Source of the DNA: Sanyastnella coralliicola
GTDB taxonomy: Bacteria; Bacteroidota; Bacteroidia; Flavobacteriales_D; Sanyastnellaceae
Direction of reading: 5' to 3'
Assembly: GCF_030845195.1 (NCBI RefSeq)
Contig: NZ_CP132543.1
Span: 3,861,501-3,925,500 of the forward strand
DNA: 64,000 nt
Shown here: piece after piece, positions 16,331 through 29,200 of the stretch
Position numbering within the stretch: position 1 is the first letter of the stretch
How the letters are laid out: the number at the start of each line of letters is the position of its first letter
The notes under the pieces: generated by a model
What the model saw: the letters and a program-made list of their open reading frames with translations, nothing else
The model's database searches: none
Told to the model about the DNA's origin: nothing
Made by a program: the position numbers and the translations under genes

Positions 16331-17274
16331 TAGAAGTAGCGAGGGTACACGATACGCTTACGCTTCGCTTTGAGCTGATAAGACGCCATGATTTCATGGC
16401 TACCGAAGTTTGTCGTGATCGCGCGGTGTGCAAAGACATCCACAGAGTATCCGAACTTCAGCTTCTTATTCACCTCATATTGGATGAAAGCGCCGGCCAC
16501 CTCTTTATAGTAGTAGTATGCACCTACCTTGAACGTATCTTGTATGAAAAGGTTCGCATTCGCGCCAATTGATAGCGGTGCATTAGCTGTAGCACGCATC
16601 ATTAACGTTGGCTGAAACTTGAACTGACGGTCAATCTTCCAGATTTTTCCTGCCATCAAGAACGCTGTAGGCTGCACAACACCTTCACTAAAAGCGTAGG
16701 CATCAGAGTTCTTTTTGTCAAGCTGATTCTCCAACAAACGCGGTACAGAAACACTTACAAAGTGCGCACGGTCATGGTAGAAGAATCCGAAGCCAATGTT
16801 TGGCATGAACACGCTTTGCGGGTTGTTCGAGAAGAAGTCATCCTGCTGATCGTAGTGCGTAGAAGTCAACGTTACGTCAGAGAAATTCGTCTGGAACATT
16901 GATGCTGTTGCCTTCAATCCGAAGCTCATGAATCCAGTACGGTTCACTTGCACTCGTGCTGTAGCATCCATCATCAACGACAACTCGCTAGTCGGTCCGA
17001 TCTTGTCGTGATTGATCGTACCTCCCCAAGCGAATTTACCGCGCTTGATAGGCATGTCGAACGACAAGGTCTGCGTGCTTGGAGCGCCTTTGAAACCGAC
17101 CCACTGTGAACGGTGGAATGCGGTAAACACAGCGGTCTCTTTGTATCCCGCATAAGCAGGATTGACACGCAACATATTCATTAAGTTTTGAGCATGTCCG
17201 GCCTCTTGCTGCGCGTTGGCAACGCAAGAGAAAATGAACAATGCAGCTAGGGTAGTTAGTATCTGGTAACGCAT
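16330..17274 (-). CDS. PorP/SprF family T9SS outer-membrane protein
   Basis: A 314-residue outer-membrane beta-barrel of the PorP/SprF family. It has signal peptide MRYQILTTLAALFIFSCVANAQQ, then the family hallmark NLMNMLRVNPAYAGYKE, FHRSQWVGFKGAPSTQTLSFD and alternating beta strands to the C-terminus ending in Phe. Members such as SprF are required to export or attach cargo with a type B (gliding-type) sorting domain. The giant upstream gene, 15 bases away, ends in exactly that domain, so this protein is very likely its dedicated partner. The downstream OmpA gene overlaps its stop, giving an operon adhesin-porP-ompA. Confidence 0.93.
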   Translation of the reverse strand: MRYQILTTLAALFIFSCVANAQQEAGHAQNLMNMLRVNPAYAGYKETAVFTAFHRSQWVGFKGAPSTQTLSFDMPIKRGKFAWGGTINHDKIGPTSELSLMMDATARVQVNRTGFMSFGLKATASMFQTNFSDVTLTSTHYDQQDDFFSNNPQSVFMPNIGFGFFYHDRAHFVSVSVPRLLENQLDKKNSDAYAFSEGVVQPTAFLMAGKIWKIDRQFKFQPTLMMRATANAPLSIGANANLFIQDTFKVGAYYYYKEVAGAFIQYEVNKKLKFGYSVDVFAHRAITTNFGSHEIMASYQLKAKRKRIVYPRYF

Positions 17275-17289
17275 ATGCGTAGGTTTTTC

Positions 17290-20200
17290 TTATCGGTTGA
17301 GGTAAACGTATCCTTTCACTGGGCGGAGTGCTCCGTTCTCCAGTTCAAGTACAATGAAGTAGGTTCCTTCAGGAAGGGCTCCTGACCCTAGAGTCAAGGC
17401 ATCCTGTGATGTTCCATCCCAATCGTTCTGGTAGTCTTCTGATTCGTAAACCAGACGTCCCCAACGGTTGTAGATGCTTAGTCGGTTAACTGGGTAGTCT
17501 TCCAGTCCGATGATCTCGAATGTATCATTCACTCCGTCGCCATCAGGTGAAATACCTTCTGGGATGATGAGGTCAATGAAACACTCAACTTCTACGACGA
17601 TCTGTGCCGTATCGCAAGCCATGAATGGGTCGCAGATAACGTAAGTGATCGTATCAGTTCCACACCAGTCAAGGAATGGATCGTAGTTGATTCCTCCAGC
17701 GCTGTTGATAGTCACATCACCGTTCTGTGCTTCCACATAAGTGATCGTGATATCATCGCCGTCTGGATCGTAGTCGTTATCTAGTGGGTCGATGTTGATA
17801 TCATCGTCTTCCTCGAATACTTCTGCTGTATCATCTTCAGCTACTGGAGGAGTGTTCACCAAGATCGTGAAGCTACAAGTGTCAGCATTTCCAGCAAGGT
17901 CAGTTGCTACGTATACAATCTCAGTGTATCCGTGAGGGAATTCGCTTCCACTTTCCATTCCTTCAAGAAGGATCAAGTTCGCTTCACAGTTGTCAGTGAA
18001 GAATGGCTCGTCGAAGAATACCACTGGGTCAATCTGTGTGATGTCTTCCGGGCAAAGGATCACTGGAGCTTCTGTGTCTTCCACTGTTACAATGAAGCTA
18101 CAGTTGCTCACATTTCCACTTCCATCAATCACCTCGAAACTCAATACCGTCTCACCTACCGGGAAGAGTTCTCCTGAAGGAATTCCTTCAAGCATTACTA
18201 CTTCACCAGCTTCACAGTTATCAGTTACTGTAGGTAGTGGGTAGTTCACGAATGCTCCACAGATGCCAGTATCGTTTGATACTGTCATGTCACCAGGACA
18301 AGTAATTGTTGCTTCCTGTGTGTCGTTCACTGTTACTGAGAACGAGCAGTAGCTTGTGTTTCCAGCCTCATCAGTGAATGAGTAAGTCATCTCTGTAGTT
18401 CCAAGTGGGAAGAAGCTTCCAGGCTCCAATCCAAGTTCAAGAACTACAGCAGTCACTGCACAATTATCAGTGGCAGTTGGCAATTCAAAGTCAACCACTG
18501 CACCACATTCATCCAGGTCGTTTTCAACCACGATGTTCTCAAGACATCCGTCTACTACTGGTGCAAGTGTATCAGTGATCTCAACATTGAAGCTGCATGT
18601 GTTTACGTTTCCGTTGACATCGATCGCTTCGTAAGTCACTGTGGTGATTCCTACTGGGAATACTTCTCCTGAAGCCAACCCTTCAATCATATTCACTTCC
18701 GCGATAGCGCAGTTATCAGAAGTCGTAGGCAGATCGTAAGTCACTACCGTACCACATTGATCAGCATCCGCGTTAGCGAAGATATCTGCAGCACAAGTGA
18801 TCGTTGGAAGCTCGTTGTCAATCACCGTTACAGTGAATGAACAGTTAGCTGTGTTTCCGAATCCGTCAGTTACTTCGTAGCTCACTACCGTTTGACCCAC
18901 TGGGAATACTTCTCCAGAGTTCAGTCCTTCAGTCAATACAAGAGATGCTACTGTACAGTTATCATCCGTTTCAGGAAGGTCGTAGTTCACAAGTGCACCA
19001 CATACTCCAAGGTCATTGTTCAACTCGATGTCTGCCGGACAAACAATCGTTGGTGCGATGAAGTCTTCTAGGATCACTTCGAACTGGCATAGTGAGAAGT
19101 TTCCGTAGATATCTTCTGACATCACTGTGATCGTTGTGTTTTCGAAGATCTCAGTGCCTGCAGCCGGACTTTGCGTCAATGTAACATCGCTACAGTTATC
19201 GTTGCTCTCTACCATTGACAAGTAGTCAGGAAGAGTGAATGAACAGTCATCACCAAGTGGCTCAATCTGATCTTCTGGACAAACGATCATCGGAGGTGTG
19301 CTATCGATCACGTTGATCTGGAACGTACAGCTCGTTTCGTTTCCGTCTGGGTCAACAGCTGTGATTGTTACATCATGAGTTCCAAGTCCTACGATGGTAC
19401 CTACTGCTGGAACTTGTGATAGCACAGGCACACTACAGTTGTCAGCAGCTACTGCCATTCCAGTGTAATCTGGAATCTCGAAGTTACAGTCACCGTCTAC
19501 AATCTCAGTTTGGTTCTCAGGACAAACAATCGATGGAGCGATCACATCATCCAAGGTGATGTTGAAGGCACACGTTGTGTTGTTCCCGCTATCATCCGTA
19601 GCCGTGATTTCAATCACCTGCAATGTTCCGGATCCTGAGATTACAGTTCCTGGTGCTGGCACTTGAGTCAAATCAAGGTCAAGGTCACAGTTGTCTGAAG
19701 TGACTGCAAGCGCAGTGTAATCAGGGATGATGAATTCACATGCATCGTCAACCAACTCTACCATGTCTTCAGGACAAGTAATCACAGGCACTTCGTCATC
19801 AGTTACTGTTACAGTGAATGCGCAGATTGAAACGTTACCGTGGATATCAGTCACTGTGTACGTCACAGTCGTTGTTCCAACTGGGTATACATCCGAAGCA
19901 TCCGCAGTTCCGTTGTAATCATTCACAATCGTGTCAACCGCACAGTTATCAGCCGTCTCAATCGCAGGGATTGTAATTACTGCCTCACACACCCCAGCGT
20001 CCGCTGTCTGGATGATGTTTTCAGGACAAGTAATAACTGGCGCTTCGTCATCAGTTACTGTCACGTTGAATGCACATTCAGTTACATTTCCGTGGATATC
20101 CGTCACTGTGAATGTCACCGTTGTTGTTCCTACTGGGTACACGTCAGAAGCGTCTGAAGTACCGTTGTAGTCGTTCACGATCGATGCGATATCACAGTTG

Positions 20201-23200
20201 TCTGTTGCTGCTAGCGCAGGAACGCTAACGCTTGCTTCACACACTCCAGCATCCGCTGTTTGGTTGATCTCAGCCGGACAAGTGATGACTGGTGCTTCAT
20301 CGTCAGTTACTGTTACTTCAAACGTACACTGCGTTTCATTTCCAGCATTATCTACTACAGTATAAGTCACAACTGTTGTCCCTACTGGGTATACATCAGA
20401 CGCATCTGCTGATCCGTTGTAATCGTTTGTTGCGCTCGCCACTCCACAGTTATCATCTGTGAATGGAAGGTCAATCGAGATCATTGCTTCACATACTCCA
20501 GCATCTGCTGTTTGAGTGATGTCTGAAGGACAGTTAATCACTGGAAGTTCGTCGTCAGTAATTGTTACTTCGATCGCACACGTTTCTGTGTTTCCATGGA
20601 TATCAGTGATCGTCCATGTTACTGTTGTAGTTCCGATGGTGTAGATGTCTGAAGCATCCGCAGTACCGTTGTAATCGTTCACGATAGACGCTACACCACA
20701 GTTATCATCACCTGTTGGAACTGGAATCGATACTACAGCGTCACAACCACCTGCATCCGCAGTTTGAGTGATTGACGCAGGGCAGTTAATTGCTGGTGCT
20801 TCGTCATCAGTTACTGTCACTGTGAACGCACATGTTGAGACGTTTCCGTGGATATCAGTTACTGTGTAAGTCACCGTAGTTGTTCCTACAGGGTAGACAT
20901 CAGAAGCATCTGCAGTACCGTTGTAATCGTTCACGATTGATGCGATATCACAGTTGTCAGTTGCTGCTAGCGCAGGAACGCTAACGCTTGCTTCACATAC
21001 TGTAGCATCCGCCGTCTGGTTGATATCAGCAGGGCAAGTAATTACCGGAGCTTCATCATCCGTCACTGTTACAGTGAATTCACATGTTGAAACGTTTCCG
21101 TGGATATCAGTCACTGTGTACGTCACCGTAGTTGTTCCAACTGGATACACGTCAGATGCATCCGCAGTTCCGTTGTAATCGTTCATGATTGATGCGATAT
21201 CACAGTTGTCAGTTGCTGCTAGCGCAGGAACGCTAACGCTTGCTTCACATACTGTAGCATCCGCTGTCTGGTTGATATCAGCCGGGCAAGTAATTACCGG
21301 AGCTTCATCATCCGTCACTGTTACAGTGAAAGCGCATATTGAAACGTTACCGTGGATATCAGTCACTGTGTACGTCACCGTAGTTGTTCCTTCTGGATAC
21401 ACGTCAGATGCATTAGCAGTTCCGTTGTAATCGTTCACGATCGATGCGATATCACAGTTGTCAGTTGCTGCTAGCGCAGGAACGCTAACGCTTGCTTCAC
21501 ATACTGTAGCATCCGCTGTTAGGTTGATATCAGCAGGGCAAGTAATTACCGGAGCTTCATCATCAGTTACTGTGACAGTGAACGCACATGTTGAAACGTT
21601 ACCGTGGATATCAGTCACGGTGTACGTCACCGTTGTTGTTCCAACTGGGTACACATCAGAAGCATCTGCAGTACCATTGTAATCATTCACGATGGATGCG
21701 ATATCGCAGTTGTCAGTTGCTGTTAGCGCAGGAACGCTAACGCTTGCTTCACATACTGTAGCATCTGCCGTCTGGTTGATATCAGCCGGACAAGTGATTA
21801 CCGGTGCTTCATCATCATTCACTGTGACAGTGAATTGACATGTTGAAACGTTACCATGGATATCAGTCACTGTGTAAGTCACTGTAGTTGTTCCAACTGG
21901 GTACACGTCAGAAGCATCCGCAGTTCCGTTGTAGTCGTTCACGATCGATGCGATATCGCAGTTGTCAGTTGCTGCTAGCGCAGGAACGCTAACGCTTGCC
22001 TCACATACTGTAGCATCCGCCGTTTGGTTGATGTCACCCGGACAAGTGATCACTGGTGCTTCATCGTCAGTGATTGTCACTTCGAATGAACACTGTGATT
22101 GGTTTCCAGCGTTGTCAATGATTGTGTAAGTCACAGTTGTTGTTCCAACTGGGTAAACGTCTGTTGCGTCGTTTGAACCGTTGTAATCGTTCGTTACGCT
22201 CGCGATACCACAGTTGTCAGAAGTTGGAGGAATCGCAATCGATACCAGCGCTTCACATACTCCAGCATCCGCCGTTTGGTTAATGTCGTCAGGACAAATG
22301 ATCGCAGGATCTTCGCTGTCAACGATGGTTACTACCATTGAGCACTGCGCTTCATTTCCATGAATGTCCGTTACAGTCCAGATTACTGTTGTGTTTCCTG
22401 GAGGGTAAACTCCAGAAGCGTTATCTGTACCGTTGAAGTCGTTCTCTACAGAAGCTACTGCACAGTTATCGTCAGTTGTTGGTAGTGGTACGATTACCGT
22501 TCCATCACATGAGCCTGCATCTGCAGCTTGAGTGATGTTCGCAGGGCAATCAATCGTTGGGTTTTCGTTGTCAGTCACCGTTACAGTGAATGCACACGTT
22601 GAAACGTTACCGTGGATGTCAGTTACCGTGAAAGTCACAGTGGTAGTACCTACCGGGTATACATCTGAAGCATCGTCAGTACCATTGTAGTCATTCACGA
22701 TGGTGTCTACTGCACAGTTATCGTCTTCTGCGATCGCAGGAACGCTAACGCTTGCTTCACATACTCCAGCGTCAGCTGTTTGTGTGATGTTCGCAGGACA
22801 AGTAATCTCAGGCGCTTCGTCGTCAGTGATTGTCACTGTGAAAGCACATGTTTCAATGTTCCCCGCTGCATCAGTTACCGTGTATGTTACTGTTGTCGTT
22901 CCTACTGGGTAAGTAGCAGAAGCATCATCAGTACCTGTGTAATCATTGATTACAGAAGCTACCGTACAGTTGTCATCTGTTGCAGGAACAGGAATTGCGA
23001 CGAACGCATCACAGCTACCGTTATCAGCAGTTTGTGTTAGGTTGGCAGGACAAGTGATCTCAGGGATCTCGTTGTCGGTAACCGTGATGTCGAACGCACA
23101 AGTAGTATCGTTTCCGTGGATATCCGTTACAGTGTAGATTACTGTAGTTGTACCCACAGGGTAAGTGTCAGAAGCATTGTTTGTGTTGTTGTAGTTGTTG

Positions 23201-26200
23201 ACTACAGAAGCCACCGCACAATTATCATCCGTAGTAGGAATAGCGATTGTGATAGCCGCGTCACAGTTTCCAGCGTCAGCTGAAACCGTGATATCAGCAG
23301 GACAAACAATCGAAGGCGCTTCGTTATCAGTTACTGTTACAGTGAATGAGCACATTGCTGTGTTCCCTGCAACATCAGTAACAGTGTACGTCACTGTTGT
23401 CGTTCCTACTGGGTAAGTAGCAGAAGCGTTGTCAGTACCTGTGTAATCATTGATCACAGAAGCTACCACACAGTTATCATCGGTTGAAGGAACTTGGATG
23501 GTTACTGCAGCGTCACAGTTGTTCGCGTCAGCAGTTACGGTGATGTTCGCTGGACAATCAATCGTTGGGTCGATGTCATCAAGTAGCGTCACATCGAAGG
23601 TACACTCATCCGTGTTTCCGTTGTCGTCAGTCGCAGTCAAGGTCACAGTGATCACTGTACCGTGTCCAGCGAATGAAGTACCAGGAGCAGGAGACTGAGT
23701 GAAAGTAACATCCGTGTCACAGTTATCAGTAGCCGCAGCTAGCGAAGTGTAATCAGGAAGTAGCGCTTCACAATCACCATCAACGTTGATAGTAGCATCT
23801 GGAGCACAAGTAGTGATCACAGGATCCGTGTTGTCTTCAACAATCAACTGGAAAGTACAGCTGTTGCTGTTCCCAGCATCATCAGTCGCAGTAACAGTTA
23901 CTGTTGTTGTACCCGCAACGATGTCTCCAGGAGCTGGAACTTGAACTAGATCAAGTGAAGTATCACAGTTGTCATCTGCTGATACCATCGCCAAGTAGTT
24001 TCCTACTGTGAAGGCACAGTTGGCGTCAGCTGATACGCTAATATCAGCAGGACAATCAATTGATGGAATTTCATCGTCAGCAACTGTCACTGTCTGTACA
24101 CATGTTGCAGTGTTACCCGCGTTATCAGTTACGGTCCAGGTAACGTTCGTCGTTCCGATTGGGAATGTTGCTGGTGCATCGTTAGAAACGTTCGCAACAC
24201 CACAGTTATCATCAGTAGTTGGTGTACCTAGCGCAACTGTCGCGAAACAGTCGTTATCGTCAGTACCAACAGAGATGTTCGCTGGACAATCGATCGTAGG
24301 ATCTTCATCATCAGCAACAGTCACAGTCTGAACACACGTTGCAGTGTTACCCGCGTTGTCAGTTACAGTCCAAGTAACGGTTGTAGTTCCTAGTGGGAAT
24401 GTAGCAGGCGCATCGTTTGATACAGAAGCTACCGCACAGTTATCGTCAGTCGTTGGTGTGCCAAGTGAAACTGTCGCGAAACAGTCGTCATCGTCAGTAC
24501 CAACAGAGATGTTCGCTGGGCAATCGATCGTTGGATCTTCGTCATCAGCAACAGTTACTGTCTGCACACAAGTAGCAGTGTTACCTGCGTTATCAGTTAC
24601 AGTCCAAGTCACGTTTGTAGTACCGATAGGGAATGTAGCAGGCGCATCATTTGATACAGAAGCGACCGCACAGTTATCATCCGCAATTGGCGTACCTAGC
24701 GCAACTGTTGCGAAACAGTCATCATCATCAGTTCCAACAGAGATGTTCGCAGGGCAATCAATCGTTGGGTTTTCGTTGTCAGTCACTGTAACAGTGAATG
24801 CACACGTTGAAACGTTACCGTGGATGTCAGTTACCGTGAAAGTCACAGTGGTAGTACCTACCGGGTATACATCTGAAGCATCGTCAGTACCGTTGTAGTC
24901 ATTCACGATGGTGTCTACTGCACAGTTGTCATCTTCTGCTAGCGCAGGAACGCTAACGCTTGCTTCACATACTCCAGCGTCAGCTGTTTGTGTGATGTTC
25001 GCAGGACAAGTAATCTCAGGCGCTTCGTCGTCAGTGATTGTCACTGTGAAAGCACATGTTTCAATGTTCCCCGCTGCATCAGTTACCGTGTATGTTACTG
25101 TTGTCGTTCCTACTGGGTAAGTAGCAGAAGCATCATCAGTACCTGTGTAATCATTGATTACAGAAGCTACCGTACAGTTGTCATCTGTTGCAGGAACAGG
25201 AATTGCGACGAACGCATCACAGCTACCGTTATCAGCAGTTTGTGTTAGGTTGGCAGGACAAGTGATCTCAGGGATCTCGTTGTCGGTAACCGTGATGTCG
25301 AACGCACAAGTAGTATCGTTTCCGTGGATATCCGTTACAGTGTAGATTACTGTAGTTGTACCCACAGGGTAAGTGTCAGAAGCATTGTTTGTGTTGTTGT
25401 AGTTGTTGACTACAGAAGCCACCGCACAATTATCATCCGTAGTAGGAATAGCGATTGTGATAGCCGCGTCACAGTTTCCAGCGTCAGCTGAAACCGTGAT
25501 ATCAGCAGGACAAACAATCGAAGGCGCTTCGTTATCAGTTACTGTTACAGTGAATGAGCACATTGCTGTGTTCCCTGCAACATCAGTAACAGTGTACGTC
25601 ACTGTTGTCGTTCCTACTGGGTAAGTAGCAGAAGCGTTGTCAGTACCTGTGTAATCATTGATCACAGAAGCTACCACACAGTTATCATCGGTTGAAGGAA
25701 CTGGGATGGTTACTGCAGCGTCACAGTTGTTCGCGTCAGCAGTTACGGTGATGTTCGCTGGACAATCAATCGTTGGGTTGATGTCATCAAGTAGCGTCAC
25801 ATCGAACGTACACTCATCCGTGTTTCCGTTGTCGTCAGTCGCAGTCAAGGTCACAGTGATCACTGTACCGTGTCCAGCGAATGAAGTACCAGGAGCAGGA
25901 GACTGAGTGAAAGTAACATCCGTGTCACAGTTATCAGTAGCCGCAGCTAGCGAAGTGTAATCAGGAAGTAGCGCTTCACAATCACCATCAACGTTGATAG
26001 TAGCATCTGGAGCACAAGTAGTGATCACAGGATCCGTGTTGTCTTCAACAATCAACTGGAAAGTACAGCTGTTGCTATTCCCAGCATCATCAGTTGACGT
26101 CATCGTTACAGTAGTAGTTCCAGTAACCACAGTTCCTGGAGCCGGTGATTGAGTGATGTCAAGTGATAGGTCACAGTTATCATCCGAAGTCACCATGCTG

Positions 26201-29200
26201 ATGTAGTTACCTACAGTGAACGCACAGTTGGCATCTGCAGAAACGTTGATGTCAGCAGGACAATCGATTGATGGAATTTCATCGTCAGCAACCGTTACAG
26301 TCTGAACACATGTTGCAGTGTTACCAGCGTTGTCAGTTACAGTCCAAGTAACGTTTGTTGTACCGATTGGGAATGTTGCTGGTGCATCGTTTGAAACAGA
26401 AGCTACACCACAGTTATCATCAGCAGTTGGTGTACCTAGCGCAACTGTCGCGAAACAGTCGTTATCGTCAGTACCAACAGAGATGTTCGCTGGGCAATCG
26501 ATCGTCGGATCTTCATCATCAGTCACAGTCACTGTCTGCACACAAGTAGCAGTGTTACCTGCGTTATCAGTTACAGTCCAAGTAACGTTTGTAGTTCCTA
26601 GTGGGAATGTAGCTGGTGCGTCGTTAGAAACGTTCGCAACACCACAGTTGTCGTCAGTTGTTGGAGTTCCTAGAGCAACTGTCGCGAAACAGTCGTCATC
26701 ATCAGTACCCACTGAGATGTTTGCTGGACAAGAGATCGTTGGGTTCTCGTCATCAGCAACTGTTACTGTCTGCACACACGTTGCAGTGTTACCCGCATTA
26801 TCAGTTACAGTCCAAGTGACGTTTGTAGTACCGATTGGGAAAGTAGCAGGCGCATCATTCGATACAGAAGCTACCGCACAGTTATCATCAGTAGTTGGCG
26901 TACCTAGCGCAACTGTTGCAAAACAATCGTCATCATCAGTACCAACAGAGATGTTGGCTGGACAAGAGATCGTAGGATTCTCGTCGTCAGCAACTGTTAC
27001 CGTCTGCACACACGTTGCAGTGTTACCCGCGTTGTCAGTTACAGTCCAAGTAACGTTTGTAGTTCCGATTGGGAAAGTAGCAGGTGCGTCATTCGATACA
27101 GAAGCTACACCACAGTTATCGTCAGTCATTGGAGTTCCGAGAGCAACTGTCGCGAAACAGTCATCATCGTCAGTACCCACTGAGATGTTTGCTGGACAAG
27201 AGATCGTTGGGTCTTCATCATCAGCAACCGTTACTGTCTGAACACACGTTGCAGTGTTACCCGCGTTGTCAGTTACAGTCCAAGTAACGTTAGTTGTTCC
27301 TAGTGGGAATGTAGCAGGCGCATCATTCGATACAGAAGCTACACCACAGTTATCATCAGTAGTTGGCGTACCAAGCGCAACCGTCGCGAAACAGTCATCA
27401 TCGTCAGTACCCACTGAGATGTTTGCTGGACAAGAGATCGTTGGGTTTTCGTCGTCAGCAACCGTTACTGTCTGCACACAAGTAGCAGTGTTACCCGCGT
27501 TGTCAGTTACAGTCCAAGTAACGTTCGTAGTTCCGATAGGGAAAGTAGCAGGAGCGTTATTCGATACTGAAGCAACACCACAGTTATCATCAGTTGTTGG
27601 CGTACCAAGCGCAACTGTTGCAAAACAGTCGTCATCGTCAGTACCAACTGAGATGTTTGCTGGGCAATCAATCGTTGGGTTTTCGTTGTCAGTCACTGTA
27701 ACAGTGAATGCACACGTTGAAACGTTACCGTGGATGTCAGTTACTGTGAAAGTCACTGTTGTTGTTCCTACAGGGTAATCGTCAGAGGCATCATCAGTTC
27801 CGTTGTAGTCGTTAACGATAGTGTCAATGTCGCAGTTGTCGTTTGCTGCTAGCGCAGGAACGCTAACGCTTGCTTCACATACTCCAGCGTCAGCTGTTTG
27901 CGTGATGTTCGCAGGACAAGTAATAACAGGCGCTTCGTTATCTGTTACCGTTACAGTGAAGCTACAAGTTGTTGTGTTCCCAGATCCATCAGCAACAGTG
28001 TACGTTACCGTTGTTACTCCTACAGGGTAAGTGCCCGTAGCGTTGTTGGTTCCTGTGTAATCGTTGATTACTGAGGCAACGCTACAGTTGTCATCTGTAG
28101 TTGGAATAGCGATTGTAACAAGAGCACTACAGTTACCGTTGTCAGCGGTTTGTGTCAGGTCGGCAGGACAGCTAATAGTTGGGTTAATCACGTCAGTAAT
28201 GATCACTGTAAATGAACATGTACTTGTGTTCCCCGCTGAATCAGTGGTGCTTAATGTGACAACGGTATCTGAAGTAACTACAGTTCCAGGAGCTGGAGAC
28301 TGTGTGATGATTAGAATAGGGTCAGTGTTATCTGTGGCAGTTCCCAATCCTGTGTAATCAGGAAGAGTCAATGCACAGTCAGCGTCAAAGTTTTCTGTTT
28401 GATCTCCAGGACAAGTAATCTCAGGGGCTTCGTCGTCGCTGATGTTTACAGTTTGAACACAAGTAGTTGTGTTTCCTGCAGCATCAGTTACTGTCCAAGT
28501 GATTGTTGTAATACCTAGAGGGTAGGTTCCTGAAGCATTATCAGTACCTGTAATGTCGTTGGTTACTGAAACAACCGCACAGTTGTCATCAGTAGTTGGA
28601 ACAGGAATAGTCACCGTTGCGAACGACTCTCCGTCATCAGCAGGCTGTGTGATGTTTCCAGGACAAATGATCGTGGGATCCTCGTCGTCAGCAACTGTTA
28701 CTGTCTGAACACACGTTGCAGTGTTACCCGCGTTGTCAGTTACAGTCCATGTAACGTTCGTTGTACCGATCGGGAATGTCGCTGGTGCGTCGTTAGAAAC
28801 GTTCGCCACACCGCAATTATCATCAGTTGTTGGCGTACCAAGAGCTACAGTCGCGAAACAGTCGTCATCGTCAGTTCCAACAGAGATGTTCACTGGACAA
28901 GAGATCGTAGGATTCTCGTCGTCAGCAACTGTTACCGTCTGCACGCACGTTGCAGTGTTACCCGCGTTGTCAGTTACAGTCCAAGTAACGTTTGTAGTAC
29001 CAATAGGGAAAGTAGCAGGAGCATCATTCGATACAGAAGCTACTGCACAGTTATCGTCGGTAGTTGGCGTACCAAGAGCCACTGTCGCGAAACAGTCGTC
29101 ATCGTCAGTTCCAACTGAGATATTCGCTGGGCAATCGATCGTAGGGTCTTCGTCATCAGCAACGGTTATAGTCTGTACACAAGTAGCAGTGTTACCCGCG

